A stretch of 24,468 bases of DNA from JAFGKM01 sp964403465 (GTDB taxonomy: Bacteria > Ratteibacteria > UBA8468 > B48-G9 > JAFGKM01), in the NCBI GenBank assembly GCA_964403465.1, contig CAYOFY010000016.1, forward strand, positions 1 to 24,468. The letters are read 5' to 3'. Below the pieces are notes generated by a model, which was given only the letters and a program-made list of their open reading frames with translations, had not been told where the DNA came from and searched no databases. Positions 1 through 7,601 of the stretch are shown piece after piece (positions within the stretch are counted from its first letter, which is position 1; each line of letters starts with the position of its first letter). The translations under genes were made by a program, and so were the position numbers.

Positions 1-32
1 GGGTGTTCTAATCCCCACAAAGAAACTTCAAG

Positions 33-114
33 TGCCGGGAGGGGGATTTGAACCCCCACGGCTTACGCCATACGCCCCTCAAACGTACGTGTCTGCCAAT
101 TCCACCATCCCGGC
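33..114 (-). tRNA. tRNA-Leu, anticodon GAG
   Basis: Read on the minus strand this folds as a type II (long variable arm) tRNA of 82 nt. The acceptor stem GCCGGGA pairs perfectly with TCCCGGC at the 3' end. A D-arm follows, then an anticodon stem TACGT/GCGTA around the loop TTGAGGG, giving anticodon GAG (leucine, CUC/CUU codons). A variable-arm stem GGC/GCC precedes the T-arm with loop GTTCAAATC. The discriminator is A33, as expected for leucine. The CCA end is not encoded: the genome reads CTT after the discriminator. It lies 61 bp downstream of glyQ on the same strand and could be co-transcribed. Confidence 0.96.
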
Positions 115-127
115 TGTCTACATATTC

Positions 128-174
128 AAATCCCCTCTTAATCCCCCCTTTATTAAAGGGGGGTATGGGGGATT
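128..174. terminator. GC-rich imperfect hairpin between glyQ and tRNA-Leu
   Basis: An imperfect inverted repeat pairs a C-rich left arm starting at 128 with a G-rich right arm ending at 174. The inner stem CCCCCCTTTA/TTAAAGGGGGG is perfect and flanks the centre. It begins just past the glyQ stop codon in the direction of glyQ transcription. It could work as an intrinsic terminator or processing site, although no long U-tract follows the stem. Similar AAATCCCC-type palindromes are dispersed in many bacterial genomes, so it may instead be one copy of a small repeat family. One copy in this window cannot decide. Confidence 0.5.
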
Positions 175-175
175 T

Positions 176-1042
176 TTATATTATACCTTTTTCCCGCTTC
201 AGATAAAGCCTGGCACAGAGCCTTGCCAGTTTTCTCACTCTTCCGATGTATCTCACTCTTTCAGTGACGCTGATGGCTTTTCTTGCATCAAGCAGGTTGA
301 AGATATGCGACAGTTTCAGGACATAATCATAGGCAGGGTAAAGGACCTCCCCGTCTATGAGCTTTTCTGCTTCCCCCTCAAACCTGTCAAATATTTCAAA
401 TAGCAGGGAAACATCCGCCCTGTCAAAACTGTATGCGGAATAGTCTTTTTCCCTGTCCCTGCTCATCCTTTCATAGGTGACGTCTTTATTCCACTGCAGG
501 TCATAAACACTCTTCTTTTTCTGTATGAAATTTGCAATTCTATCCAGACCGTAAGTTATCTCTACGGAAGGCGGAGAAAGGTCAATGCCGCCTGACTGCT
601 GCATATAGGTAAACTGGGTGATTTCAAGCCCGTCAAGCCAGACCTCCCAGCCAACTCCCCATGCGCCCAGCGTCGGAGCCTCCCAGTTGTCTTCCACAAA
701 TCTTATGTCGTGCTTTGCCGTCTTTATCCCTATTGAAGAAAGGCTATCAATATAAATGTCCTGTATCCCATCAGGCGGCGGTTTCATTATCACCTGTATC
801 TGGTGATGCATATACAAACGTACAGGATTATCCCCGTATCTTCCGTCCGCAGGCCTTACCGAGGGTTCCATATATACAACATTCCAGGTTTTGTCACCGA
901 GAATCCCGAAGAAAGTTGCCGGGTTAAGTGTCCCTGCGCCAACCTCAATATTGCAGGGATGCCATAAGAAGCACCCTTTTTTAAGCCAGAATTCCTCCAG
1001 ATTCCGCCATATATCCTGAAATGTCAGAACACCTTTTTTCAT
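176..1042 (-). CDS. glyQ: Glycyl-tRNA synthetase alpha subunit
   Basis: This is the 288-residue catalytic alpha subunit of the bacterial alpha2beta2 glycyl-tRNA synthetase, which forms glycyl-adenylate and charges tRNA-Gly in the cytoplasm. Family signatures are clear: VGAGTLNPATFF at about 34-45, the class II motif-2 segment EPSVRPADGRYGDNP at 59-73, the glycine-pocket region GWEVWLDGLEITQF at 131-144, and the motif-3-like EITYGLDRIA at 161-170. The length is normal. The ATG at 1042 is preceded by a modest SD (AGGG, about 7 nt away). The beta subunit gene glyS, usually directly downstream, is absent here; a hairpin and tRNA-Leu follow instead. It therefore lies beyond the tRNA or elsewhere in the genome. 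Confidence 0.98.
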   Translation of the reverse strand: MKKGVLTFQDIWRNLEEFWLKKGCFLWHPCNIEVGAGTLNPATFFGILGDKTWNVVYMEPSVRPADGRYGDNPVRLYMHHQIQVIMKPPPDGIQDIYIDSLSSIGIKTAKHDIRFVEDNWEAPTLGAWGVGWEVWLDGLEITQFTYMQQSGGIDLSPPSVEITYGLDRIANFIQKKKSVYDLQWNKDVTYERMSRDREKDYSAYSFDRADVSLLFEIFDRFEGEAEKLIDGEVLYPAYDYVLKLSHIFNLLDARKAISVTERVRYIGRVRKLARLCARLYLKREKGII

Positions 1043-1067
1043 ATCAATACCCTAAATATTCCCAATA

Positions 1068-1096
1068 ATTATATGATATTTCAATGCCCAAAGCAA
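1068..1096 (-). promoter_or_regulatory. Probable sigma70-type promoter of glyQ
   Basis: On the minus strand a perfect -10 box TATAAT lies at 1068-1073. A weak -35 (TTGCTT at 1091-1096) sits 17 bp upstream. The predicted start is about 20 nt ahead of the glyQ ATG and leaves room for its SD. No T-box-like structure fits in so short a leader. Confidence 0.5.
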
Positions 1097-1120
1097 AAAT
1101 CAGGGTTTTCCGTCAAAAAC

Positions 1121-1148
1121 TTGACTGCAGGGAAGGCTGCATTATAAT
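1121..1148 (+). promoter_or_regulatory. Strong sigma70-type promoter of the SGNH hydrolase gene
   Basis: TTGACT at 1121-1126 and TATAAT at 1143-1148 are separated by 16 bp. This is 11 of 12 consensus bases. The start codon lies about 35 nt downstream of the -10 box. A very strong SD (AAAGGAGGGG, about 1166-1175) precedes the TTG start at 1183. The same TTGACT-N16-TATAAT layout occurs before rpsF. Confidence 0.75.
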
Positions 1149-1182
1149 ATACCTCTTTCTATAACAAAGGAGGGGCAAAAAT

Positions 1183-2232
1183 TTGGATAAAAGCGTGGCA
1201 ATCAAGGAACCCGGCAAGAATCTTTTCTGGTATGACGCGAGCAAACTTACGATTGAAGGAAGGGGGTGGGCAAAAACCGAGTCTTTTTACGAGCGGCTTC
1301 CTGCGAAAGCCAGGGAAATTGTCCGCGCCCCCGTATGGCAATTGAGCAGACACCCGGCAGGAATCACCGTGCATTTTTCGACAAACGCTCCGTCACTATC
1401 TGTAAGATGGGACGGGTTCAGCGCCATGAATCATATGCCTGCTTCCGGCGTAAGCGGTCTTGACTTGTATGTGCGACATGCAGGTGAATGGCGATGGCTG
1501 GCCACCGCCGTGCCGTCCGCCACGTTTAATGAAACGCAGTTGTTTGCTGACATACCGGAAGTCCAGAGGGATTACATTCTGTACCTGCCGTTGTACAATG
1601 TCATTCACAGGATAGAACTGGGGATACCCGGCGAGTTTGAAATCAAAGCATCTCCCGTGAGGACAAATAAACCTGTTGTTTTCTACGGAACTTCGATAAC
1701 CCAGGGAGGATGCGCATCAAGACCGGGCATGTGCTATTCCGCCATACTGGGCCGCTGGCTGGACAATCCAATAATCAACCTCGGGCTCTCAGGAAACGGT
1801 AATATGGACCCGGAAGTTATTGACCTGCTCTGCGAGCTGGATCCTGCAATTTATGTTCTGGACAACCTGCCCAACATGGATGAATCTCTAATCAACGAAC
1901 GCGAAGAATCCGCAATAAGAAAACTGAGAACCACGCGTCCTGAAACACATATTGTACTTGTCGACAGTTTGCTTTACTGTGACGCGTTTCTGGTAGAATC
2001 CAGAATGAACCGGTGCATGTCCTCAAACAAGGCTCAATATTCCATCTATGAAAAACTGTTACGTGAAGGGATGAAAAACCTGCGCTACATAAAAAATGAC
2101 GGATTGATCGGTACAGACGGTGAAGCAACGGTTGACGGCACTCATCTTACCGATCTGGGATACCTGCGTTTCTCGGAAAAACTGTTCCCTGTTCTGAGAG
2201 AACTCATCGCAGGTTCTGACATTAGGGTATAA
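1183..2232 (+). CDS. SGNH/GDSL-type hydrolase with N-terminal GxDLY domain
   Basis: This 349-residue protein matches the two-domain SGNH hydrolases that have an N-terminal GxDLY beta domain and a C-terminal esterase domain. The naming motif GLDLY is at 92-96. The esterase domain shows YGTSITQGG at 168-176 with nucleophile Ser171, block II NLGLSGNG, block III VLDNLPN, and DGTHLTDLG with Asp318 and His321. Related proteins are thought to be carbohydrate or cell-envelope esterases; the substrate here is not evident. No signal peptide is visible, so it is probably cytoplasmic. The start is TTG at 1183, chosen because of the strong SD 8 nt upstream. The radical SAM gene follows after 56 bp. Confidence 0.9.
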   Translation: MDKSVAIKEPGKNLFWYDASKLTIEGRGWAKTESFYERLPAKAREIVRAPVWQLSRHPAGITVHFSTNAPSLSVRWDGFSAMNHMPASGVSGLDLYVRHAGEWRWLATAVPSATFNETQLFADIPEVQRDYILYLPLYNVIHRIELGIPGEFEIKASPVRTNKPVVFYGTSITQGGCASRPGMCYSAILGRWLDNPIINLGLSGNGNMDPEVIDLLCELDPAIYVLDNLPNMDESLINEREESAIRKLRTTRPETHIVLVDSLLYCDAFLVESRMNRCMSSNKAQYSIYEKLLREGMKNLRYIKNDGLIGTDGEATVDGTHLTDLGYLRFSEKLFPVLRELIAGSDIRV

Positions 2233-2288
2233 TAGTCCGTCGGAATTCCGGCAGTTGACTTGATTCTCTGACCGGATAAGAATAAAAA

Positions 2289-3284
2289 ATGGAAAAAAAG
2301 ATAGTTTTCGGACCGGTGCCATCAAGAAGGCTGGGGCAGAGTCTCGGAATCAATAATATCCCGCCTAAGATCTGCAGTTATTCCTGCATTTACTGCCAGA
2401 TAGGCAGGACGAAGAATATTTCAACAGAAAGGCAGGCATTTTATCCGGTTGAAAAGATATTGGACGAGGTCGGCAATACCCTGAAACGGCTGAAAGAGAA
2501 TAAGGAAAAGGTTGATTTCCTTTCGTTCGTGCCTGACGGCGAGCCCACGCTTGACATAAACCTTGGCAAAGAGATAGCCGGTCTTAAAAAACGGACGGAC
2601 ATAAAAATTGCTGTTATCACAAACGCATCTTTATTGTGGAGGGAAGACGTCAGGCAAGACCTGAAAAAAGCCGATCTCGTATCCCTGAAAATAGATATTA
2701 CGGGCAATAAGAAAGTCTGGGGGAAAATTAACAGGCCTGCGACGGAACTTGATTATGATGTCATTCTTGAAGGCATTAAAAAATTCTCCGCTGTCTTCAA
2801 GGGGAAGCTGCTGACGGAAACCCTTCTTGTAAAAGATATCAATGACAATGAGCAGGATATAAGAAAAACGGCAGAATTCCTATCAGAAATAGAACCTGCT
2901 ATTGCTTTCATAGGTATCCCCACAAGACCTCCTGCAGAAAAATGGGTAATGCCTCCCGATGAAGAAAAAATAAACAGTGCTTACCAGATTTTCGTAGAAT
3001 ACGGTCTGAATACAGAGTTAATAACAGGCGAGGGGACAGGGAGTTTCGGTCTTACCGGAAATGCCGAAAACGACCTGCTCAATATTGTTTCGGTACATCC
3101 CATGAGCAAAGAGCAGGTGGAAGATTTCCTGAAGAAAGCGGGCGGTTCATGGAATATTCTGGAGAAACTGCTTAAAGACAAGAAGATAGAAGAGATCATA
3201 TACCTTAAACGGAAATATTACCTTAGAAATTTCTCCAAACAAAATTATGGGCGTGAAGCAGAAGCGGAAGAGCCGGCAACATAG
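2289..3284 (+). CDS. Radical SAM protein (COG0731-like)
   Basis: A 331-residue radical SAM enzyme. The N-terminal signature FGPVPSRRLGQSLGIN is followed by the [4Fe-4S]-binding Cys29, Cys33 and Cys36 in CxxxCxxC spacing. The SAM-binding GEP segment (DGEPTL) is at about 83-88. The C-terminal ~60 residues look like a small winged-helix domain. This subgroup resembles the COG0731 (wyosine-related) radical SAM proteins, but the bacterial members have no agreed reaction, so no product is assigned. The ATG has no clear SD. The last 40 bp overlap the 3' end of the convergent flavoprotein gene, and its final ten or so residues (GREAEAEEPAT) come from that overlap. Confidence 0.88.
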   Translation: MEKKIVFGPVPSRRLGQSLGINNIPPKICSYSCIYCQIGRTKNISTERQAFYPVEKILDEVGNTLKRLKENKEKVDFLSFVPDGEPTLDINLGKEIAGLKKRTDIKIAVITNASLLWREDVRQDLKKADLVSLKIDITGNKKVWGKINRPATELDYDVILEGIKKFSAVFKGKLLTETLLVKDINDNEQDIRKTAEFLSEIEPAIAFIGIPTRPPAEKWVMPPDEEKINSAYQIFVEYGLNTELITGEGTGSFGLTGNAENDLLNIVSVHPMSKEQVEDFLKKAGGSWNILEKLLKDKKIEEIIYLKRKYYLRNFSKQNYGREAEAEEPAT

Positions 3285-4486
3285 CCGGTAGTGAAAGCTG
3301 CCTGGAGATTATAACCCCCTGTCTTCCCGTCAACATCTATAATTTCGCCAGCAAAAAAGAGACCGGGGACAATTTTTGACTCCATTGTCTTGGGATTTAT
3401 TTCCTTCACACTGATTCCGCCCCGTGTCACCATGCTGTCGGTAAAGGACCTTGTTCCTTTGACCTTCATGGCAAAATGCATGAATGCATTTGCCATACTT
3501 GCCCTGTCTTCCTTCGTAACCTGATTCGCCCGTTTCTCTCCGTCTATCCCGGCGTATTGCAGGAAAACCTCTATCATTCCTGCCGGCAAAAGATTTTTGA
3601 AAATGTTTTTTATGTGCTTATTTGCATTTTCCTTCAATTCCCTGAGCAGGCGATTGTCGAGTTTCTCCCTTGTGAGAGCAGGTTTGAGATTTATCTCCAG
3701 TTTTATTTCTCCTTTGTCCAGATTTTCAGATATATCTCCGCTCAGGTTAAGAACTGCCGGACCGCTCACTCCGTAATGGGTGAATAAAATTTCACCGAAC
3801 TCTTCACCTATTTTTTTCTCCCTTAAAAATGCTGAAATCCTGATATTCTTGAGGGTAATGCCCCTGCATTTACTCGTGATATCCGTTCTTACCACCTCAA
3901 TGCCGCAGAGAGCAGGGACAGTTTTTGCAACCGTATGCCCTGTCTTTTTCGCAAGGACATATCCTCCACCGTCAGAACCTGTCCCGGGAAAACTTTTCCC
4001 TCCGCAAGCAATAATAACCTTCCTGCCGGCAAATCTTTTTCCCGACGCGGACAATTCAAAAAAAACCTTCCCGGATGTAATAGACCTTACCGATTTGCCT
4101 GTATTGACCTGTACCCCGGATTTTTTTAAGAGTTTTTTTAGCACTTTGACGATATCGCCGGCATCATCGCTTTCAGGGTAAACCCTGTTGCCCCGTTCAA
4201 CCTTGAGAGGAAGTCCGTTGCTTTCAAAAAAATCAATCAGGTCTTCGTTGAAAAACTGGGCAAAGGCGTTTCTGAGAAACTGTCCGTTTTTATATCTGGA
4301 AAGGAATCCCTCAGTGTCTTCAAGATTCGTTATATTACCTCTCCCATTCCCCGTGAGCAGAAGTTTTATCCCTATGTCCTTGTTCTTTTCCAGTAGAAGG
4401 ACTTTTCTACCTGCCTCTCCGGCCTTTATTGCCGCCATACATCCGGCAGGTCCTCCTCCAACAACGATAACATCGAACATCTCCAT
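3245..4486 (-). CDS. HI0933/YhiN-family FAD-dependent flavoprotein
   Basis: A 413-residue predicted flavoprotein of the HI0933/YhiN family (COG2081). The N-terminus has the dinucleotide-binding GGGPAG at 10-15 and the acidic end of beta-2 (LLEKN). The family motif appears as KLLLTGNGRGNITN at about 41-54, where many members have GGGRCN, so the usual Cys is Gly. The C-terminus carries TRGGI followed by LFFAGEIIDVDGKTGGYN, the FAD-closing segment. The physiological substrate is unknown. It starts 10 bp after lemA. Two in-frame ATGs (4486 and 4480) are possible and neither has a good SD, so the first is used. It is probably the last gene of the lemA operon. Confidence 0.93.
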   Translation of the reverse strand: MEMFDVIVVGGGPAGCMAAIKAGEAGRKVLLLEKNKDIGIKLLLTGNGRGNITNLEDTEGFLSRYKNGQFLRNAFAQFFNEDLIDFFESNGLPLKVERGNRVYPESDDAGDIVKVLKKLLKKSGVQVNTGKSVRSITSGKVFFELSASGKRFAGRKVIIACGGKSFPGTGSDGGGYVLAKKTGHTVAKTVPALCGIEVVRTDITSKCRGITLKNIRISAFLREKKIGEEFGEILFTHYGVSGPAVLNLSGDISENLDKGEIKLEINLKPALTREKLDNRLLRELKENANKHIKNIFKNLLPAGMIEVFLQYAGIDGEKRANQVTKEDRASMANAFMHFAMKVKGTRSFTDSMVTRGGISVKEINPKTMESKIVPGLFFAGEIIDVDGKTGGYNLQAAFTTGYVAGSSASASRP

Positions 4487-4496
4487 TTATTGGGGA

Positions 4497-5069
4497 TTAT
4501 TTCGGGAATTCAAATTTTATGTCAACGTCCTTGCGCTCTTCTTCGGCAACCTGAAAAAGTGTCTTATCTCTATAGTTCATCATCCCTGCGACAACCATAT
4601 CCGGTATCTGGTGTATTCTTATGTTGTACAGGTTCACGCTGTCATTATAAAGCTCTCTTCTGTCCGCAATGTTATTCTCGATCTCGCTGATTCTTGTCTG
4701 CAGCTGCATAAAATTATTGTTTGTTTTCAGGTCCGGGTAATTTTCGGCAACTGCAAATATGGTTTTCAACGCCCCGGTTATCGCTCCGTCTATCCTGCTC
4801 TTGTCCTCGACAGAATCGGCTCTCATGTAATCCGTTCTCAGACTGGTTATCTTTTCCAGTGTCTCTCTTTCGTATTTCATATACCCTTCGCACACCTTAA
4901 CCAGTTTTCCGATTTCATCATGTCTCTGTTTCAGCATAACGTCTATGTTGGACCAGTTCTTGTCTATGTCTCTGCTCATCCGCACCAATCCGTTATAGAT
5001 ACTTACGAAATAAATAAAAATCCCTATGATAACAAAACCGACCAGGACAGCCAGCACAATGATTATCAT
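4497..5069 (-). CDS. lemA: LemA family membrane protein
   Basis: A 190-residue LemA-family protein. One N-terminal transmembrane helix (about residues 2-23) is followed by a long alpha-helical domain with the hallmark pattern YNGLVRMSRDIDKNW, then IDVMLKQRHDEIGKLV and a conserved GYMKYE segment. LemA proteins are widespread membrane-anchored helical bundles of unsettled function. The ATG at 5069 is chosen over an ATG 45 bp upstream because an excellent SD (AAAGGGGGG) lies just before it and the ATG overlaps the TGA of the upstream gene (ATGA, 5066-5069), implying translational coupling. The coupling to the GIDE-like gene suggests a common membrane-related task. Confidence 0.92.
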   Translation of the reverse strand: MIIIVLAVLVGFVIIGIFIYFVSIYNGLVRMSRDIDKNWSNIDVMLKQRHDEIGKLVKVCEGYMKYERETLEKITSLRTDYMRADSVEDKSRIDGAITGALKTIFAVAENYPDLKTNNNFMQLQTRISEIENNIADRRELYNDSVNLYNIRIHQIPDMVVAGMMNYRDKTLFQVAEEERKDVDIKFEFPK

Positions 5070-5944
5070 ATTCCCCCCCTTTGGAATTTGTAGGACAGGA
5101 CTATCCACAAGCACAGCAGTGTCAATACCACCCCGCCGAATATATAGAAAAATATCCTGGACTTATAGCACTCAACAAGTTCTCTCTCGTTTTTATTTGA
5201 AAGAAGAAAACGCCTGTCTGCTTCTCCTTTTCCGATAATGACATTCTTAAGAGCTTCCGGCACCAGACGCTCTGATTTCTTGAATTCTTCTCCTGCCCGG
5301 CTGAATTCCTCGGATACCTGCTTTGTTATCCTTTCTCTTACCAATTCCCATTCCTTCTCATCTATCCACATATCCTTGTTAACATCAAGTTTCTGTTTTT
5401 CTTCAGGATTTTCTATCGTCTCCTTTATTCGTTTTTCAACTTCCTTGTGTATTCTTTCGTCAATGCTGTCTGTCTTCTTTGCGGAACCCATCACATAGAT
5501 AGGCTCCTTTTCCATTATATTGTACTCTCTGTACCGCCTGTTATCTTCTATCTTCGTGTACCTGAGAGGAAGATCGGTTTCTACACCCCTCGGGTCAAGC
5601 ACCACACAACCGGTTTCATCCTGCAAGAAGAAAGGTATGTCCGTCTTCATATCAAGTTCCTTCACCCATTTGCTTGAATTCCTGTCCCTTACAAGACGTT
5701 CAATGATAATATGGTAAAAAACGCACGGTGTCTTTGTATAGGGCCCCGTGAGGAGAAGATTGGCTATCGCCTGTCCCTGCAGTTCAACCAATCCCATTGC
5801 TACGGAACGGATTTTTGATGTCGGGATATTCTGGATAAGACGCTTCTGCCAGAGGAGGCGGAATCCTTTGAAAAAAAGATATATTCCTGCGAATATCCCA
5901 GCAATTGAATATGCCAGTATCCTTCCCTTTATTTCATTCATCAT
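5066..5944 (-). CDS. GIDE-like two-TM membrane protein with an EF-hand-type loop
   Basis: A 292-residue protein with a transmembrane helix near 9-31 and another near 263-285, flanking a soluble region. The segment IRSVAMGLVELQGQA with PYTKTPCVFYHI at about 45-79 is the signature of the GIDE domain, known from the mitochondrial E3 ligase MUL1 and from bacterial and archaeal relatives. No RING finger is present, so ubiquitin-ligase activity is not implied. Residues 187-198 form a perfect 12-residue EF-hand-type loop with Asp187, Asn189, Asp191, Ile194, Asp195 and Glu198. A TAA stop lies immediately upstream of the first ATG, which fixes the maximal N-terminus; no SD is visible. It is coupled to lemA by a 4-bp overlap. 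Confidence 0.82.
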   Translation of the reverse strand: MMNEIKGRILAYSIAGIFAGIYLFFKGFRLLWQKRLIQNIPTSKIRSVAMGLVELQGQAIANLLLTGPYTKTPCVFYHIIIERLVRDRNSSKWVKELDMKTDIPFFLQDETGCVVLDPRGVETDLPLRYTKIEDNRRYREYNIMEKEPIYVMGSAKKTDSIDERIHKEVEKRIKETIENPEEKQKLDVNKDMWIDEKEWELVRERITKQVSEEFSRAGEEFKKSERLVPEALKNVIIGKGEADRRFLLSNKNERELVECYKSRIFFYIFGGVVLTLLCLWIVLSYKFQRGGI

Positions 5945-5965
5945 TTAAACGCACGGGTTCGGGTT

Positions 5966-6047
5966 CCGGAGTCCGGTACTTGTAGAAGACATCAAGTACT
6001 CTTTTCTCTTTCCCGAATCCCCAATGCCGGATCCATATCGCCGGTAT
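5966..6047. repeat. Three inverted repeats in the purH to GIDE-like gap
   Basis: The 106-bp gap holds CCGGA-G-TCCGG (5966-5976), GTACTTG/CAAGTAC with a 10-nt loop (5976-5999), and ATGCCGG/CCGGTAT with a 10-nt loop (6024-6047, one wobble pair on one strand). None is followed by a U-tract, so classical termination is not evident. They may form a structured leader for the downstream gene, which lacks a visible SD, or an operator. No promoter with both boxes was recognised here. Confidence 0.4.
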
Positions 6048-6050
6048 TTA

Positions 6051-7583
6051 TCAGTGACGGAAATGCCGCATCCCCGTAAGAACCATGGCAATCCCGTGAG
6101 CATTGCAGGCGGCAATAACCTCCCTGTCCTTCATCGCACCTCCGGGTTGTATTATTGCGGTAACCCCCGCTTCTCTGAGAACATCTATACTGTCGGGGAA
6201 CGGGAAAAAAGCGTCAGAAGCAACAACCAGCAAAGGAGGTTTTTCCTTAAAGTTGTCTTTCATCTTCATAACCGCCACCCTTGCGGAGTCATATCTGGAC
6301 ATCTGCCCCGCCCCTATGCCCACAGTCCGGTTTTCCGTCGCAATCACTATTGCATTTGATTTGACGAACTTGCATACCGTCCAGCCGAATTTCAATGCGG
6401 TCATCTCCTTCTCGTCTGGTTTCTTGCTGGTAACCACCTCAAGTTTGTCAAATTCCCTGTCATCTGGAGTTTGCACAAGAAAACCGTCGTTCAGACTCTT
6501 AAAGTCGTAGTTTTGAACAATCCCTGCAGGGCTCTTGATTATTCTCAGATTTTCTTTTGCCCTGAAAACTCCAAGAGCTTCTCTGTCATAATCCGGGGCT
6601 ATGATAACCTCGTAAAATCTCTCTACTATTTTTTCTGCAATTTTTCTGTCAATCTTCCTGTTGAATCCGATTATGCCGCCAAATGCACTCAATGGGTCTG
6701 TTTCAAGAGCCTTCCCGTAAGCGGAAAGGATATCCCCTGCAACGGCAACTCCGCAGGGATTGGTATGCTTTGTTATCACGCATGCGGGCGAGGTAAACTG
6801 GTTGACAAGTGTATATGTTGATTCCATATCCAGAAGATTATTGAATGAGAGTTCCTTGCCCTGAAACTGCTCTCTGGTAAACTGTCTGTCCGCAAATCTA
6901 TACCATCCCGCTGACTGGTGCGGATTTTCTCCATATCTCAATTCCTGCACTTTCAGCAGTCTCATATCCAATTCATCGGGGAGAATTTTTGTTTCAATCT
7001 TGCTTGAAAAGTAGGAGGCTATGGCAAAATCGTATTTTGAAGTATGCCTGAACACCTCTCTTGCGCAACGGAAGGAAAATTCTTCACTGACACAACCCTT
7101 GTTTTTCTCCATCTCCCCGATGAATTCATTGTATAACCCGCACTTTACCAGGACGCAGACATGTTTATAGTTCTTGGAAGCAGCTCTTATCATCGTGGGA
7201 CCGCCTATGTCTATGTTTTCGATTATTTCCTCGTCTTTCGCGCCTTTCTTCAGAGTCTCTTCAAAAGGATACAGGTTACATACTATAAGGTCCACCGGGA
7301 CAAGACCATTCTCCCGCATCTGCCTTTGATGTTCCCTGTTGTCGCGTATCGCAAGAATGCCGCCGTAGATTCTGGGGTGAAGGGTCTTGACTCTTCCATC
7401 AAGTATTTCAGGAAAGCCCGTGAATTCTGACACATCTTTCACCACTATCCCTTTTTCCTTCAAGGTTCTCGCTGTTCCTCCTGTTGAGATAATCTCTACA
7501 TCGTATTTTCTCAAAAATTCTGCCAGTTCAACAATCCCCGTCTTATCGGAAACGCTCAATATCGCCCTTCCTATCTTGATCAT
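6051..7583 (-). CDS. purH: Bifunctional AICAR transformylase/IMP cyclohydrolase
   Basis: A full-length, 510-residue PurH catalysing the last two steps of de novo IMP synthesis: formylation of AICAR with 10-formyl-THF, then ring closure. The N-terminal MGS-like cyclohydrolase domain shows SVSDKTG (10-16), STGGTA (33-38) and GRVKTLHPRIYGGIL (63-77). The transformylase domain shows RYGENPHQ (216-223), the catalytic KHTNPCG with Lys272 and His273, and DPLSAFGG. The protein ends in the canonical GMRHFRH. Its ATG follows the transporter stop by 18 bp, with a G-rich SD (AGGGGG) rather far away at about 10 nt. It sits at the end of the pyrR-pyrB-helicase-transporter series. No other pur genes are present. 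Confidence 0.98.
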   Translation of the reverse strand: MIKIGRAILSVSDKTGIVELAEFLRKYDVEIISTGGTARTLKEKGIVVKDVSEFTGFPEILDGRVKTLHPRIYGGILAIRDNREHQRQMRENGLVPVDLIVCNLYPFEETLKKGAKDEEIIENIDIGGPTMIRAASKNYKHVCVLVKCGLYNEFIGEMEKNKGCVSEEFSFRCAREVFRHTSKYDFAIASYFSSKIETKILPDELDMRLLKVQELRYGENPHQSAGWYRFADRQFTREQFQGKELSFNNLLDMESTYTLVNQFTSPACVITKHTNPCGVAVAGDILSAYGKALETDPLSAFGGIIGFNRKIDRKIAEKIVERFYEVIIAPDYDREALGVFRAKENLRIIKSPAGIVQNYDFKSLNDGFLVQTPDDREFDKLEVVTSKKPDEKEMTALKFGWTVCKFVKSNAIVIATENRTVGIGAGQMSRYDSARVAVMKMKDNFKEKPPLLVVASDAFFPFPDSIDVLREAGVTAIIQPGGAMKDREVIAACNAHGIAMVLTGMRHFRH

Positions 7584-7601
7584 CTTATCTTTTCCCCCTA
7601 T

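Noticed and set aside
32..403. Plus-strand open frame across tRNA-Leu and the glyQ 3' end
   Set aside because: It runs antisense through a perfect tRNA and a conserved gene.
4188..5093. Plus-strand open frame of 301 codons opposite the flavoprotein and lemA
   Set aside because: Composition is Ser/Leu/Phe-rich shadow coding with no domain; the minus-strand genes explain the region.
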